The position numbers were made by a program, and so were the translations under genes. A stretch of 43,123 bases of DNA from Cupriavidus sp. 2SB (lineage in GTDB: Bacteria; Pseudomonadota; Gammaproteobacteria; Burkholderiales; Burkholderiaceae): assembly GCF_005503625.1 (NCBI RefSeq), contig NZ_SCMX01000061.1, forward strand, positions 1-43,123, in the 5' to 3' direction. The notes beneath the pieces were generated by a model. That model had not been told where the DNA came from. It saw only the letters and a list, made by a program, of their open reading frames with translations, and did not search any database. Of this stretch, positions 33,828-41,423 are shown in pieces; the stretch's first letter is position 1; every line of letters begins with the position of its first letter.

Positions 33828-35111
33828 CTAGAACACGGTGCCGTCGCTCTGGATCGCGAATGGCGGCGGCCCGCCCGGTGCCCGGCGCTGTGCGGCAACG
33901 CGACGCCCCGCCGCCCATGTGCCACCCTCCAGCACGCGCGCCAGCGGAAAATCGGCGGCGCTGATGCCCAGCGCCTGCCGCACGGCGTCGGCCACGAGAT
34001 CGAGACCGGTCACGGTCAGCGCGCGCCATTCCACGATCTCGGGCTCGTCCACGGTATGCGTACGAGCGGCAAATTCGGCATCGCGCGGCACGGTGAGTTC
34101 GAAGTCGTAGAGCAGTCCGCCGTTACGGTACTCCGGTAGCCCGGTCAGCGCGTCGAGTCCTGTGACCGTCAGCCCGCCATCTTCCAGCGGCTCCAGCAGC
34201 GAGTAAGTCAGCCACTGCGTGAGCTTGTGGAATGGCACCAGCCCGCCCGGCGCCGCCGGATGCCGCCAGCAGTCGCCCAGCGACACACCCTCTACCTGCA
34301 CGCGTCCCGGCCACACCGGACCGAGCGCCACCAGCAGCGTGCGCAATACGAAGGCCGCTTCGATGCGTCCATCCTGCGCATGGCTGCTCAGGTAATCGAA
34401 CAGGTTGCCCAGCCGCGCCGGCGTGCCGAACACGGCGGGCGTGGCCTGCATGACCTCGCCCAGTCGACGCAGCAGGCCGGCCCGTCCTTCGAGGCCAACC
34501 AGCGGATTGTGCTGGGCCACCTGAAAGGCCGTGGCAATGGTGGAGGCGTCGATCGACGCCAGGCGCTCGGCGTCCGCGCGCAGCGGATCGCCCATCTCGG
34601 CCGAGAAGCCGCCACGCGCGAAAAGATCGAAACTGGCCACGCCGAGACCTTCGGAGCGCGTCAGCATCATGTCGCTGGCCGGATCGCGATAACGCCAGTC
34701 CGGCCCGGCCCCGGCGTCGAGCAGCACGCTGGGGATCACGAGGTCGATGCCGATACGGGCGCGGTCGGCGCAATGATCGGCCCCGGTCATGCCCGCCCGC
34801 TCGCACAGGATCTGCCAGCGGTTGATCGCATCGTTGCCCGGCCCGCCGCTCTCGAAGTGTCGCCAGCGGCTGTGATACGGCACCTTCAGGTCCGGATAGC
34901 GGCGCTTGATCGTCCCGGCCACGTAATCGGCAATGGCTGCCACGCGGTCGGGATGCCATGTGAACAGCTCCGATTCGCCCGACGCGACGAATTCGGTCAC
35001 CACCGCGCAGTGCGTACGCACCGCTTCCCCGCTCAGCAATACGGAGGCGGGATGTTCGGCGGGCACGGGCGTGTGCCAGCCGCGGGTTTCCCCTTCGGCA
35101 TACTCGGTCAT
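33828..35111 (-). CDS. URC4/Urg3 family protein (DUF1688)
   Basis: A 427-aa protein recognised as the DUF1688 family, named URC4 in the yeast Lachancea kluyveri, where it is needed for growth on uracil. Conserved-looking segments include KVPYHSRWRHFESGG, RIGIDLVIPSVLLDAGAGPD, LTRSEGLGVASFDLFARGGF, VFGTPARLGNLFDYLS and VPFHKLTQWLTYSLLEPLED. No catalytic motif of a known enzyme class is visible, and the reaction is undefined to my knowledge. Its ATG overlaps the URC1 stop (ATGA), so the two proteins are made together. It is presumed cytosolic. Confidence 0.92.
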   Translation of the reverse strand: MTEYAEGETRGWHTPVPAEHPASVLLSGEAVRTHCAVVTEFVASGESELFTWHPDRVAAIADYVAGTIKRRYPDLKVPYHSRWRHFESGGPGNDAINRWQILCERAGMTGADHCADRARIGIDLVIPSVLLDAGAGPDWRYRDPASDMMLTRSEGLGVASFDLFARGGFSAEMGDPLRADAERLASIDASTIATAFQVAQHNPLVGLEGRAGLLRRLGEVMQATPAVFGTPARLGNLFDYLSSHAQDGRIEAAFVLRTLLVALGPVWPGRVQVEGVSLGDCWRHPAAPGGLVPFHKLTQWLTYSLLEPLEDGGLTVTGLDALTGLPEYRNGGLLYDFELTVPRDAEFAARTHTVDEPEIVEWRALTVTGLDLVADAVRQALGISAADFPLARVLEGGTWAAGRRVAAQRRAPGGPPPFAIQSDGTVF

Positions 35112-36346
35112 TCGTTCAACCCCCTGCCCTTGGCCAGGGCCAGTTCGTTGGCGTCCGGCGGCGTGAGACTGGTGAAGTAACCCGCCGCCACCTTCGCATC
35201 GATTTCCACGCGCGCGTCAGCCGGGATCAGCGCCTCGGGGATGGCCACCTGCTCCACCACCTCGATCCCCTGCGCCGTCAGCGCGCCATGCTTCATGTTG
35301 CTCATCGAGGCCCAGCGGTCGATCCGCTTGATGCCGAGCCAGTGGAAGACATCGGGCATCAGCTCCTGGAACCGCATGTCCTGCACGCCTGCCACGCATT
35401 CGGTGCGCGCGAAGTAGGTTTCTGCGCGGTCACCGCCCACCTGGCGCTTGCGGGCGTTGTAGACCAGGAACTTGGTCACCTCGCCCAGCGCGCGGCCCTC
35501 CTTCCGGTTATAGACCACCAGGCCTACGCCGCCCTGTTGCGCCATCTCGATACACACTTCGATACCGTGGGCCAGATAAGGTCTGCACGTGCAGATGTCC
35601 GAGCCGAAGACATCGGAACCGTTGCATTCGTCGTGCACGCGGCAGGCCACGCGGGTCTCCGGCTGTCCCAGCTTGCTCACATCGCCGACGAAATACAGCG
35701 TCATGCCACCGATGGGGGGCAGGAAGACTTTCAGGTCGGGTCGCGTCACGAGTTCCGGAAACATGCCGCCGGTCTGCTCGAACAGGCTGCGGCGCAGGAT
35801 GCTTTCCTTGATGTCGAAGCGGCGCGCGATGCCGGGCAGGTACCAGACCGGATCGATGGCGGCCTTGGTCACGCGCACATCGCCGTTGGCATGGAGGATG
35901 TCGCCATCGGGCTTGAGCCGGCCCGCCGCGATGCCGGCCACCAGTTCGGGCATGTTGATATGCGCGCGGGTAACTGCGATGGTGGGACGGATATCGACAC
36001 CCGCCGCGATGCGGTCGGCAAACACCGTGGAGACCAGATGGCCCCAGGGGTCCAGCGACACGATCTTGTCCGGGTCGCCCCATTGCGCGTGCGGGCCGAT
36101 GGCCTCGGCCGGCGCGGTATCGGTCAGGTCCGGCCGGTGCCCGCGCGGCAGCGTACCCGAGGCAACGGCCAGCGCACGATAGATGGCATAGGCGCCCGAA
36201 TGGGTGCCGATCACGTTGCGCTGCGCGGGGTCGGTCAGGCTGGCAATCACAGGTCCGCGCTCCGCCGCCGTGGAGGCACCCCAGTGAATGGCCTCGGCGG
36301 GCTTGTCGCGCCGCGCGTGCGAAGTCAGGACGATGTGATCGGACAT
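35108..36346 (-). CDS. URC1/Urg1, GTP cyclohydrolase II-like enzyme of uracil catabolism
   Basis: A 412-aa protein, about twice the length of RibA (196 aa). Residues 230-400 resemble RibA: zinc ligands Cys241 (RVHDEC), Cys252 and Cys254 (DICTC) have the exact RibA spacing, and NRKEGRALGE (280-289) replaces RibA HRQEGRNIGL. The N-terminal 220 residues are specific to the URC1 branch. In yeast URC1 acts on a uracil-derived nucleotide, not GTP, in opening the pyrimidine ring. It is first in the operon, overlaps URC4 by four bases and is not near rib genes, so a riboflavin role is unlikely. The RutR-like operator lies 40 bp upstream. Confidence 0.93.
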   Translation of the reverse strand: MSDHIVLTSHARRDKPAEAIHWGASTAAERGPVIASLTDPAQRNVIGTHSGAYAIYRALAVASGTLPRGHRPDLTDTAPAEAIGPHAQWGDPDKIVSLDPWGHLVSTVFADRIAAGVDIRPTIAVTRAHINMPELVAGIAAGRLKPDGDILHANGDVRVTKAAIDPVWYLPGIARRFDIKESILRRSLFEQTGGMFPELVTRPDLKVFLPPIGGMTLYFVGDVSKLGQPETRVACRVHDECNGSDVFGSDICTCRPYLAHGIEVCIEMAQQGGVGLVVYNRKEGRALGEVTKFLVYNARKRQVGGDRAETYFARTECVAGVQDMRFQELMPDVFHWLGIKRIDRWASMSNMKHGALTAQGIEVVEQVAIPEALIPADARVEIDAKVAAGYFTSLTPPDANELALAKGRGLNE

Positions 36347-36384
36347 GGCAGCCTCGTCTTCCGGGTATGGACCGGTACCTGAAT

Positions 36385-36408
36385 CCTGACCAGATGGTCA
36401 GGTTTATA
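36385..36408 (-). promoter_or_regulatory. RutR-type operator and -10 element before URC1
   Basis: CCTGACCAGATGGTCAGG (36385-36402) is an 18-bp palindrome. Its core TGACCA-NN-TGGTCA equals the E. coli RutR consensus (TTGACCANNTGGTCAA). On the minus strand a TATAAA (-10-like, 36403-36408) sits directly before it, so the operator would cover the transcription start. No good -35 is evident. An outer 8-bp inverted repeat, GTATGGAC/GTCCATAC (36365-36372 and 36410-36417), is nearly concentric. Confidence 0.75.
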
Positions 36409-36562
36409 TGTCCATACTAGGCAACCATCATGCCAACGCCCAACTGGGGTTGTTACCGTTAGTGGCATCCCGTACGCACCGCGCCTGTGCAAGACGGGCA
36501 CCCACCTGTGGCGGACACGGTACATCGCGGTGCACGCGCACCGAATCCTGAACCTCAAAAGA

Positions 36563-36592
36563 AAAACGGCACGCCGAGAGACGTGCCGTTTT
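36563..36592. terminator. Bidirectional terminator between acyltransferase gene and URC promoter
   Basis: AAAACGGCACG (36563-36573) pairs with CGTGCCGTTTT (36582-36592) around an 8-base loop. A-runs on the left and T-runs on the right let it work in either direction. It lies 20 bases past the acyltransferase stop on the minus strand. The remainder of the 265-bp gap holds the URC operator region. Confidence 0.8.
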
Positions 36593-36611
36593 CCTTCCCG
36601 AAGCCGCCGCG

Positions 36612-37739
36612 TCAGCCGCCCGCGCGCTCTTCGATCCCTGTCTTGCTGCGCGCTGGCGAGCCAGCGATGAGCCATGCCACAACTGCCCGGATCGGATCGG
36701 CGGACTCCACATAACGGTGGAACACGGCACCGGCCACGTTGCTGGCGCCCCACGCGACGGCCATGCCCAGGGCATTCCACCACGGCTGGCCCGGTGCAAG
36801 ATGGAACACGATGGCATTGACGACCAGGCACACCGGGAAATGCACCAGGAACACCGAATAGGAGATGGCGCCAAAACGGGCCGACAAGCGCGCAAACCAT
36901 CGTGCGGACAGACCGCCGGACCCCCAGTGCTCCATCCATCCACCCCGGCGCGCCAGCGCCAATAGCAGCGCGGTAGCCAGCGCCACGGCAATTCGCAGCC
37001 GGAAGTCCACCGCCAGTGCCGCCACTCCCATCGCAGCCAGGAATACCAGCGGCAGCAGCGAACGCCCCGGGCTCGATGCCCAGAAAGCCAGGGCGCCCAG
37101 GCCGTACGCACCGAAGAAGTAGACCGCCCAGATGTCCCAATGGGCATCGCGGTTGAACCAGAACAGCGAAGCCGCGGCCAGCACCGCCACGATCGGCACG
37201 CCCAGCGAGAGCCACTGGCGAGACACCCCGCGCGCCAGCCACAGCGCCATCACCAGCAGCGCAAAGAGTTGCAGGTCGATGGCGATATACCAGACACCCG
37301 CCGACAGCGCGTCCACATCCAGAATGTTGTGCAGCAACAGGATATGGGCGACGAACTGCGCCAGTTCCGGCGCAGCCGGAATCGAGTCATGGTGCATCCA
37401 TGCACGCGCGATGGCGGCACCGACGATCGCCACGACAATCGCGAAGGCATACGGCACCACAAGCTTCTGGTAACGGCGCCACAAGGCGGCCAGTGGACTT
37501 TGCAGGGTCAGGACGCCGCCCGGCGCCAGGCTACGGGCGGCAAGGAATCCACTGATGACAAGGAAGACCTGGACCGCAATGCGCGCGTAGTCGGCTAGCC
37601 AGCCAATCAGGCCAGGCGCCAGCGACTGGGCGGCGTCCGACATCGGTCCGTAGAACGCCAGGTGATGCAATACGATCAGCTGCGAGCTGACCGCCTTCAG
37701 TGCGTCGACGCAAGCCAGACGGGAAGGACGGGGGCCCAT
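36612..37739 (-). CDS. Acyltransferase-3 family membrane protein (OafA/YrhL-like)
   Basis: A 375-aa protein with about ten membrane segments. The N-terminal RLACVDALKAVSSQLIVLHH, with His-His at the first membrane segment, and the following RIAVQVFLVISGFLAARSLA are the acyltransferase-3 signature. GAISYSVFLVHFPVCLV is the conserved final motif. Such proteins O-acetylate or acylate surface polysaccharide, lipid or peptide substrates. There are no polysaccharide genes next to it here, so the substrate is unknown. Start ATG 37739. It has its own terminator and is divergent from the binding-protein gene. Confidence 0.9.
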   Translation of the reverse strand: MGPRPSRLACVDALKAVSSQLIVLHHLAFYGPMSDAAQSLAPGLIGWLADYARIAVQVFLVISGFLAARSLAPGGVLTLQSPLAALWRRYQKLVVPYAFAIVVAIVGAAIARAWMHHDSIPAAPELAQFVAHILLLHNILDVDALSAGVWYIAIDLQLFALLVMALWLARGVSRQWLSLGVPIVAVLAAASLFWFNRDAHWDIWAVYFFGAYGLGALAFWASSPGRSLLPLVFLAAMGVAALAVDFRLRIAVALATALLLALARRGGWMEHWGSGGLSARWFARLSARFGAISYSVFLVHFPVCLVVNAIVFHLAPGQPWWNALGMAVAWGASNVAGAVFHRYVESADPIRAVVAWLIAGSPARSKTGIEERAGG

Positions 37740-37887
37740 TTGTTATGTAAAAGGTACAAAGTGGGCGCGATTGTAACCGGATTGGTGCGCCCGGAATCGA
37801 CATCGGGCGTAACGCCGGTAAGCATTTGATACGGCCACAACGGTCGGCGCGCGCACCGGAATGGCGCATTAGCTCATAAGAAAACAG

Positions 37888-37917
37888 TTGTTTGGGGCAG
37901 CCACCGCCGGGTATACC
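37888..37917 (+). promoter_or_regulatory. Candidate promoter of the amino-acid binding protein gene
   Basis: TTGTTT (37888-37893), an 18-bp spacer and TATACC (37912-37917) precede the start at 37951 by about 33 bases. This is a moderate sigma-70 match. Confidence 0.4.
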
Positions 37918-37950
37918 CTCGCGTCTTTGCCTGCACTCGCTCCTGAACCC

Positions 37951-38865
37951 ATGCTGCTCTCCGCCCTCCCGACTGCCTTGCAACGCCTGCTCGCCGGTAT
38001 CGCGCTTGCCGCCGTGCTGCTGCCCGCCGCCCAGGCGCAGCCGTCGCAAACCCCGGTCCTCGACAAGATCCGCGACACCGGCACGATTACGCTCGGCTAC
38101 CGCGAATCGGCGCTGCCGTTCTCGTTCGGTGACGACAAAGGCCAGCCGGCTGGCTACGCCGTGGACCTGTGCCTGCGCGTGGCGGAGGCCGCCAAGCAGA
38201 AGCTCGGGCTCAAGGATCTGAAGGTGCGCTGGCTTCCGCTGACGCCGCAGAACCGCGTGCCTACCGTGGTGAACGGCCTTGTCGATCTGGATTGCGCGCC
38301 GAATACCAATACGCTGGAGCGCCAGAAGCAGGTGGCATTCAGCGTGTCGCACTATGTCTCTACCGTGCGCATGCTGGTCCGTGCCGATTCGGGCATCAAG
38401 TCGTTCGACGACCTGCGCGGCAAGACCGTGGTCACCAGCGCTGGCTCCACGGGCGACCGCCACGTTCGCCGCCTCAAGGGCGAATATGGCTTTCATGACG
38501 TCTACGCCAAGGATCATGGCGAATCGTTCCTGCTGCTGGAAACCGGCCGCGCCCAGGCATTCGTCATGGACGATGTGCTGCTGGCCGGCCTGCGCGCCAA
38601 GTCGAAAGATCCCTCGCAATATGTGATCGTCGGCCCGGCGCTGTCGGTGGAACAGAACGCGCTGATGCTCTCGAAGGCCGATCCGGCCTGGAAGCAACTG
38701 GTCGACCAGACGCTGGCCAGGACATTCGCCAGCCCGGACGCCTCGGCGCTGCAAAAGCGCTGGTTCCAGCAGCCCATTGGCACGCGCGGCACCAACCTCG
38801 CCCTGGCCCCGTCCGCCGAAGTGGTCAACGCCTGGAAGCATCCGTCGGACGCTGTGACGGAGTAA
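37951..38865 (+). CDS. Periplasmic glutamate/aspartate-type ABC substrate-binding protein (GltI-like)
   Basis: A 304-aa protein. The signal peptide MLLSALPTALQRLLAGIALA and following residues end AQA|QPSQ. The mature part has the family-3 solute-binding fold: LDKIRDTGTITLGYRESALP, FSFGDDKGQPAGYAVDLC, VDLDCAPNTNTLERQKQVAF and LRGKTVVTSAGSTGDRHVRR. This matches the GltI/AatJ group for acidic amino acids. The frame runs up to 37888, but ATG 37951 gives a proper signal peptide. No GltJKL permease or ATPase genes are beside it, so it is an orphan receptor in this window. Confidence 0.92.
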   Translation: MLLSALPTALQRLLAGIALAAVLLPAAQAQPSQTPVLDKIRDTGTITLGYRESALPFSFGDDKGQPAGYAVDLCLRVAEAAKQKLGLKDLKVRWLPLTPQNRVPTVVNGLVDLDCAPNTNTLERQKQVAFSVSHYVSTVRMLVRADSGIKSFDDLRGKTVVTSAGSTGDRHVRRLKGEYGFHDVYAKDHGESFLLLETGRAQAFVMDDVLLAGLRAKSKDPSQYVIVGPALSVEQNALMLSKADPAWKQLVDQTLARTFASPDASALQKRWFQQPIGTRGTNLALAPSAEVVNAWKHPSDAVTE

Positions 38866-39008
38866 GCATTTCCGGGGCACAACCCCCGGAGAACTCCTGA
38901 GTTGACGGCCCATCCACCGTTGTCCACACTGGCTTGGGCGCGATCTACCTTCCGGTACATCGTGCATAACGCGAACCGCCGGAAAGCGGCAAACTCAGGA
39001 GAAACACC

Positions 39009-39287
39009 ATGCAGAAAGTCATCGCCACCGCCATCGCGCTGGGTCTCGCCGCCGCTTCCGTGACGGCCATTGCCCAGGACAAGAAGTCCTTCGACCCGTA
39101 TTCGCAAGGCGCCAAGGCAGGCGAGAAGTTCGACACGTACAGCCAGGGCGCCAAGTCCGGCGACAAGTTCGACCCGTATTCGCAGGGCGCGAACAAGAGC
39201 ACCCGTGCCGACCTGACTGACCAGTCCGCCGCCCCGAAGAAGCCGAAGGCCAAGAAGGAAACGAAGAAGGCTGCACCGGCGAATTAA
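39009..39287 (+). CDS. Small exported protein with 13-residue repeats
   Basis: A 92-aa protein. A clear signal peptide (MQKVIATAIALGLAAASVTA, ending IAQ) is followed by three units: FDPYSQGAKAGEK, FDTYSQGAKSGDK and FDPYSQGANKS. The last is shortened. A Lys/Ala/Pro-rich tail follows. AGGAG is present nine bases before the ATG, and a good terminator follows. No enzyme motif is present. The repeat could bind a surface or fold as a regular array. Homologues are likely restricted to beta-proteobacteria, but I cannot check that. Function unknown. Confidence 0.85.
   Translation: MQKVIATAIALGLAAASVTAIAQDKKSFDPYSQGAKAGEKFDTYSQGAKSGDKFDPYSQGANKSTRADLTDQSAAPKKPKAKKETKKAAPAN
39090..39200 (+). repeat. 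Three tandem 39-bp coding repeats (third partial)
   Basis: Units start at 39090, 39129 and 39168. Each encodes FDxYSQGA plus a charged Gly/Lys end. Third-position differences (TATTCG against TACAGC) show that the copies have drifted while the protein has been kept. Confidence 0.75.
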
Positions 39288-39296
39288 GACAGACAA

Positions 39297-39316
39297 CCGA
39301 TTGTTGAGGCAATCGG
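39297..39316 (+). other. Small hairpin after the repeat-protein gene
   Basis: CCGATTG (39297-39303) pairs with CAATCGG (39310-39316) just upstream of the main terminator. It probably forms part of the transcript end. Confidence 0.45.
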
Positions 39317-39327
39317 ACTGCAACAAA

Positions 39328-39349
39328 AAAGGAGCCTTTGGGCTCCTTT
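39328..39349 (+). terminator. Rho-independent terminator of the repeat-protein gene
   Basis: AAAGGAGCC (39328-39336) and GGCTCCTTT (39341-39349) enclose TTTG, with a T-rich continuation (TTTCTCATTTT). Confidence 0.88.
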
Positions 39350-39443
39350 CTCATTTTGTGCCTCAAACTGCATCAGAGCGGTTCAAGCAGAGTCGTTCTG
39401 CCTAAAATGGGTCGCTTCTTTCACATGCGAAGCAACCACTGTT

Positions 39444-40031
39444 ATGGGCGAAGACGAGGCATGTTTGCAAGAAGTTGAGCCACCCAAAGAGTGCCATCAG
39501 TGCTTTCCAACTGTCCGATTCCAGGATTCGCACTGGGATCTGCGCCATCTGGATTCGTTTGCGTTTAGGTCGGACATCGGCTTCGAGGCTACGGTGATCG
39601 TTCTCTTCTCGTGCCATTGCTTTTCTCGCAGCCTTGGCGCGGATACACGCTCACAAGAGTTGATACCACCGGAGGAAATTTACCGGGACAATCGCGAAAT
39701 CCGTGTTCTCGATCCACTGCGCTATTGGCTTTCGCGTCGCTATTTGCGCCAGATGGTTCTACACCTGCCGAAGCAACATATTGTTTGTGCCGGCGGCCGG
39801 AACCGCAACTTCATGACATGGCGCGTGCGGTCAGAGGAAGGTTTGGATTCGATCTACGCCGCGTTCTTCAGCGTGGAACGCGACAGACGACGCAAAGCTC
39901 GCTTGATCATGCGTTTGCAGTCGGCCTACCCGTTGGACGACGGTTTATCCGCCTCACAGAGAAACGGCCGAAAGGTAAGGCTGCACACGCTGTTGAAAGC
40001 GGCCTACGAAGGCAGAACAATCAAAGCGTGA
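39444..40031 (+). CDS. Hypothetical protein of lower GC content
   Basis: A 195-aa ORF, soluble and basic towards the C-terminus. Visible features are a CHQC pair near residues 17-20, an acidic N-terminus, and a compositionally plausible core (LIPPEEIYRDNREIRVLDPL, LRQMVLHLPKQHIVCAGGRN, YAAFFSVERDRRRKARLIMR). I recognise no family. Base composition is visibly more AT-rich and codon use less GC3-biased than in neighbours, suggesting transfer. There is no clear Shine-Dalgarno before ATG 39444. A competing antisense ORF (39402-39617, minus) looks less protein-like. Its end is 13 bases before the terminator-like stem of the candidate small RNA. Confidence 0.6.
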   Translation: MGEDEACLQEVEPPKECHQCFPTVRFQDSHWDLRHLDSFAFRSDIGFEATVIVLFSCHCFSRSLGADTRSQELIPPEEIYRDNREIRVLDPLRYWLSRRYLRQMVLHLPKQHIVCAGGRNRNFMTWRVRSEEGLDSIYAAFFSVERDRRRKARLIMRLQSAYPLDDGLSASQRNGRKVRLHTLLKAAYEGRTIKA

Positions 40032-40035
40032 CGCC

Positions 40036-40170
40036 ACAAAGACCGACGGCTGCCCGGAGGCAGCCGTCGTAGGCGGGGTTCTCTATCTGCATCGCTGCAG
40101 ACTTCCCACTCCAGGTGGGACCTGGTTTCCCAGGCGGCGCTACGGTCTTGCACCCGCTCGCACGTAGTTT
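40036..40170 (-). ncRNA. Candidate structured small RNA (unassigned)
   Basis: The 180-bp gap between two genes contains, on the minus strand, a full small-RNA unit of about 135 nt. From 5' to 3' there is a possible CTACG/CGTAG stem, CCTGG-GAAA-CCAGG with a GNRA loop, CCCAC-CTGGA-GTGGG, TCTGCA-GCGA-TGCAGA with another GNRA loop, then an 11-bp stem closed by a UCCG (UNCG) tetraloop (40044-40069) followed by GTCTTTG. GCGGG near the 5' end could also pair with CCCGC near the 3' end. No long ORF fits this use. I could not match it to 6S, SRP, tmRNA, RNase P RNA or common riboswitches. It could be a known Rfam family I do not recall. Confidence 0.6.
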
Positions 40171-40176
40171 TCGCCA

Positions 40177-40205
40177 ATTCTAGCAATGAGCCTCAGTAGC
40201 GTCAA
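40177..40205 (-). promoter_or_regulatory. Strong sigma-70 promoter of the candidate small RNA
   Basis: On the minus strand TTGACG (40205-40200), a 17-bp spacer and TAGAAT (40182-40177) match the consensus at five of six bases in each hexamer. It starts seven bases beyond the stop of the upstream gene and points into the hairpin series. Confidence 0.7.
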
Positions 40206-40211
40206 CGCTAC

Positions 40212-41093
40212 CTACCGCTGCCCCACATCCTCCATCTCCAGCGCCGTCACATCCACCCGCTGCACCTTGTTGTTCTGACGGATCTCGGTCCGCAGGACGA
40301 AGGCTTCGGCGGGGCAGAACCAATCGGTGACGTGCAGCACGCTCGGTTCCACGTGCAGGATTTCGTCGCCCACGCGCAGCGGGCCCAGTGAGGTGCGTTT
40401 CTCGTAGGTGATGGGCAGGCACTCCTTGCGGCCCATCACGGTGTCGATCATCTGCTTGCGGCCTACATGGCGGGTACCCACGATGATCGATGCGCGCTGG
40501 GCATCCATGTTGCCGACCACCTCGTCGGCGCCCAGCGGATAGATCTTGAGCGACACGCTCGACTGGAAGGTTTCGCCGTCGAGCATTGCGCCTTCACGAA
40601 TCTCCTGGCCCGCGTAATTGAACACGCCGCTGCCCGTGAACGATGCCTCGCCGAACATCCGGGCATAGCGGCCGCGCGCGTTGATCACCGCGTTCCGGCT
40701 ATCGATCCGGGTACGCGACGTGGTGGCGTTACGGTCGATGTTGATCTCGTGGACTTGGTCCATGACCACGGGCGGCCCCATGAGCGCCGCCAGCGCCGAC
40801 TTCGAGCGGACCTCCAGTTGGGCACTGCAGCCACGCGCGGTGCGCATGACATCGCGCAAGGTCATCGTGATCGACACGGGCAGTTCGCCATCGCCCTCCA
40901 TCTGGACACGCGAGCCAGAGCGGAACCACGGGGCATCGCACAAGGCGGCGGCTCCGGGCATGGGAGGCGTCATGCCGGACGTGGGCACGGATTCCGTCAG
41001 CAGGACTTCCTGCGATTGCGCCCCATGCATCACACCCAGAAAGGCGAGGCACAGGCACGGCAGCGCCGATCTCGCGCGTTTCGTCGACTTCAT
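40212..41093 (-). CDS. Exported protein of unknown function
   Basis: A 293-aa protein from ATG 41093. The signal peptide runs MKSTKRARSALPCLCLAFLG, ending about GAQSQ. The frame is open further upstream, but that part is Arg-rich and overlaps the neighbouring promoter. The mature protein is predicted beta-rich with Cys residues (ALCDAPW, RGCSAQLEV, KECLPITYE, DWFCPAEAF) that could form disulfides. No family is recognised. It is divergent from the ArnT-like gene, so an envelope role is possible but unproven. Confidence 0.75.
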   Translation of the reverse strand: MKSTKRARSALPCLCLAFLGVMHGAQSQEVLLTESVPTSGMTPPMPGAAALCDAPWFRSGSRVQMEGDGELPVSITMTLRDVMRTARGCSAQLEVRSKSALAALMGPPVVMDQVHEINIDRNATTSRTRIDSRNAVINARGRYARMFGEASFTGSGVFNYAGQEIREGAMLDGETFQSSVSLKIYPLGADEVVGNMDAQRASIIVGTRHVGRKQMIDTVMGRKECLPITYEKRTSLGPLRVGDEILHVEPSVLHVTDWFCPAEAFVLRTEIRQNNKVQRVDVTALEMEDVGQR

Positions 41094-41423
41094 ATTGTGT
41101 TGTTCCGTTGGATCGACCTTCGGGTATGTCCACCCACAGCGACATCCCCGCTGGCCGAAGTATTGCGCATTGCGCGAAACTTTGCGTCCGGAATTGGTCC
41201 GATCAAATTCAATGCCGCCATCCCGGCCCGCTGACCGGCCAGGACGGCCAGGCGGGGAAGTGGCTCGTGCTACCATTGCGCGCCCGCGCAGGCCGCGCCT
41301 CCGGATCTGGCGCTTCTGGTGCTGCACAAAGCTGTCCACCAATCCCGGGCGTCGCACGTTGTGGGGTGTTCGCCACAGAGAAGCGATGCGGTACGTCCCG
41401 TTTCCGGCAAATTCAGGAGAGAT

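Noticed and set aside
35108..36346. Riboflavin biosynthesis ribA
   Set aside because: The protein is twice RibA length, has a URC1-specific N-terminal half, and is overlapped by a DUF1688/URC4 gene in a pyrimidine operon.
39402..39617. 71-codon minus-strand ORF opposite the start of the 195-aa hypothetical gene
   Set aside because: It is short, has no ribosome site and no family; the plus-strand ORF is longer and more protein-like, though this is not certain.
40036..40170. Assignment of the candidate RNA to 6S, SRP, tmRNA or RNase P RNA
   Set aside because: None of the signature sequences (SRP GGAAGCAGCC-type loop, tmRNA tag and tRNA-like ends, RNase P core, 6S bubble with its long flanking stems) is visible.
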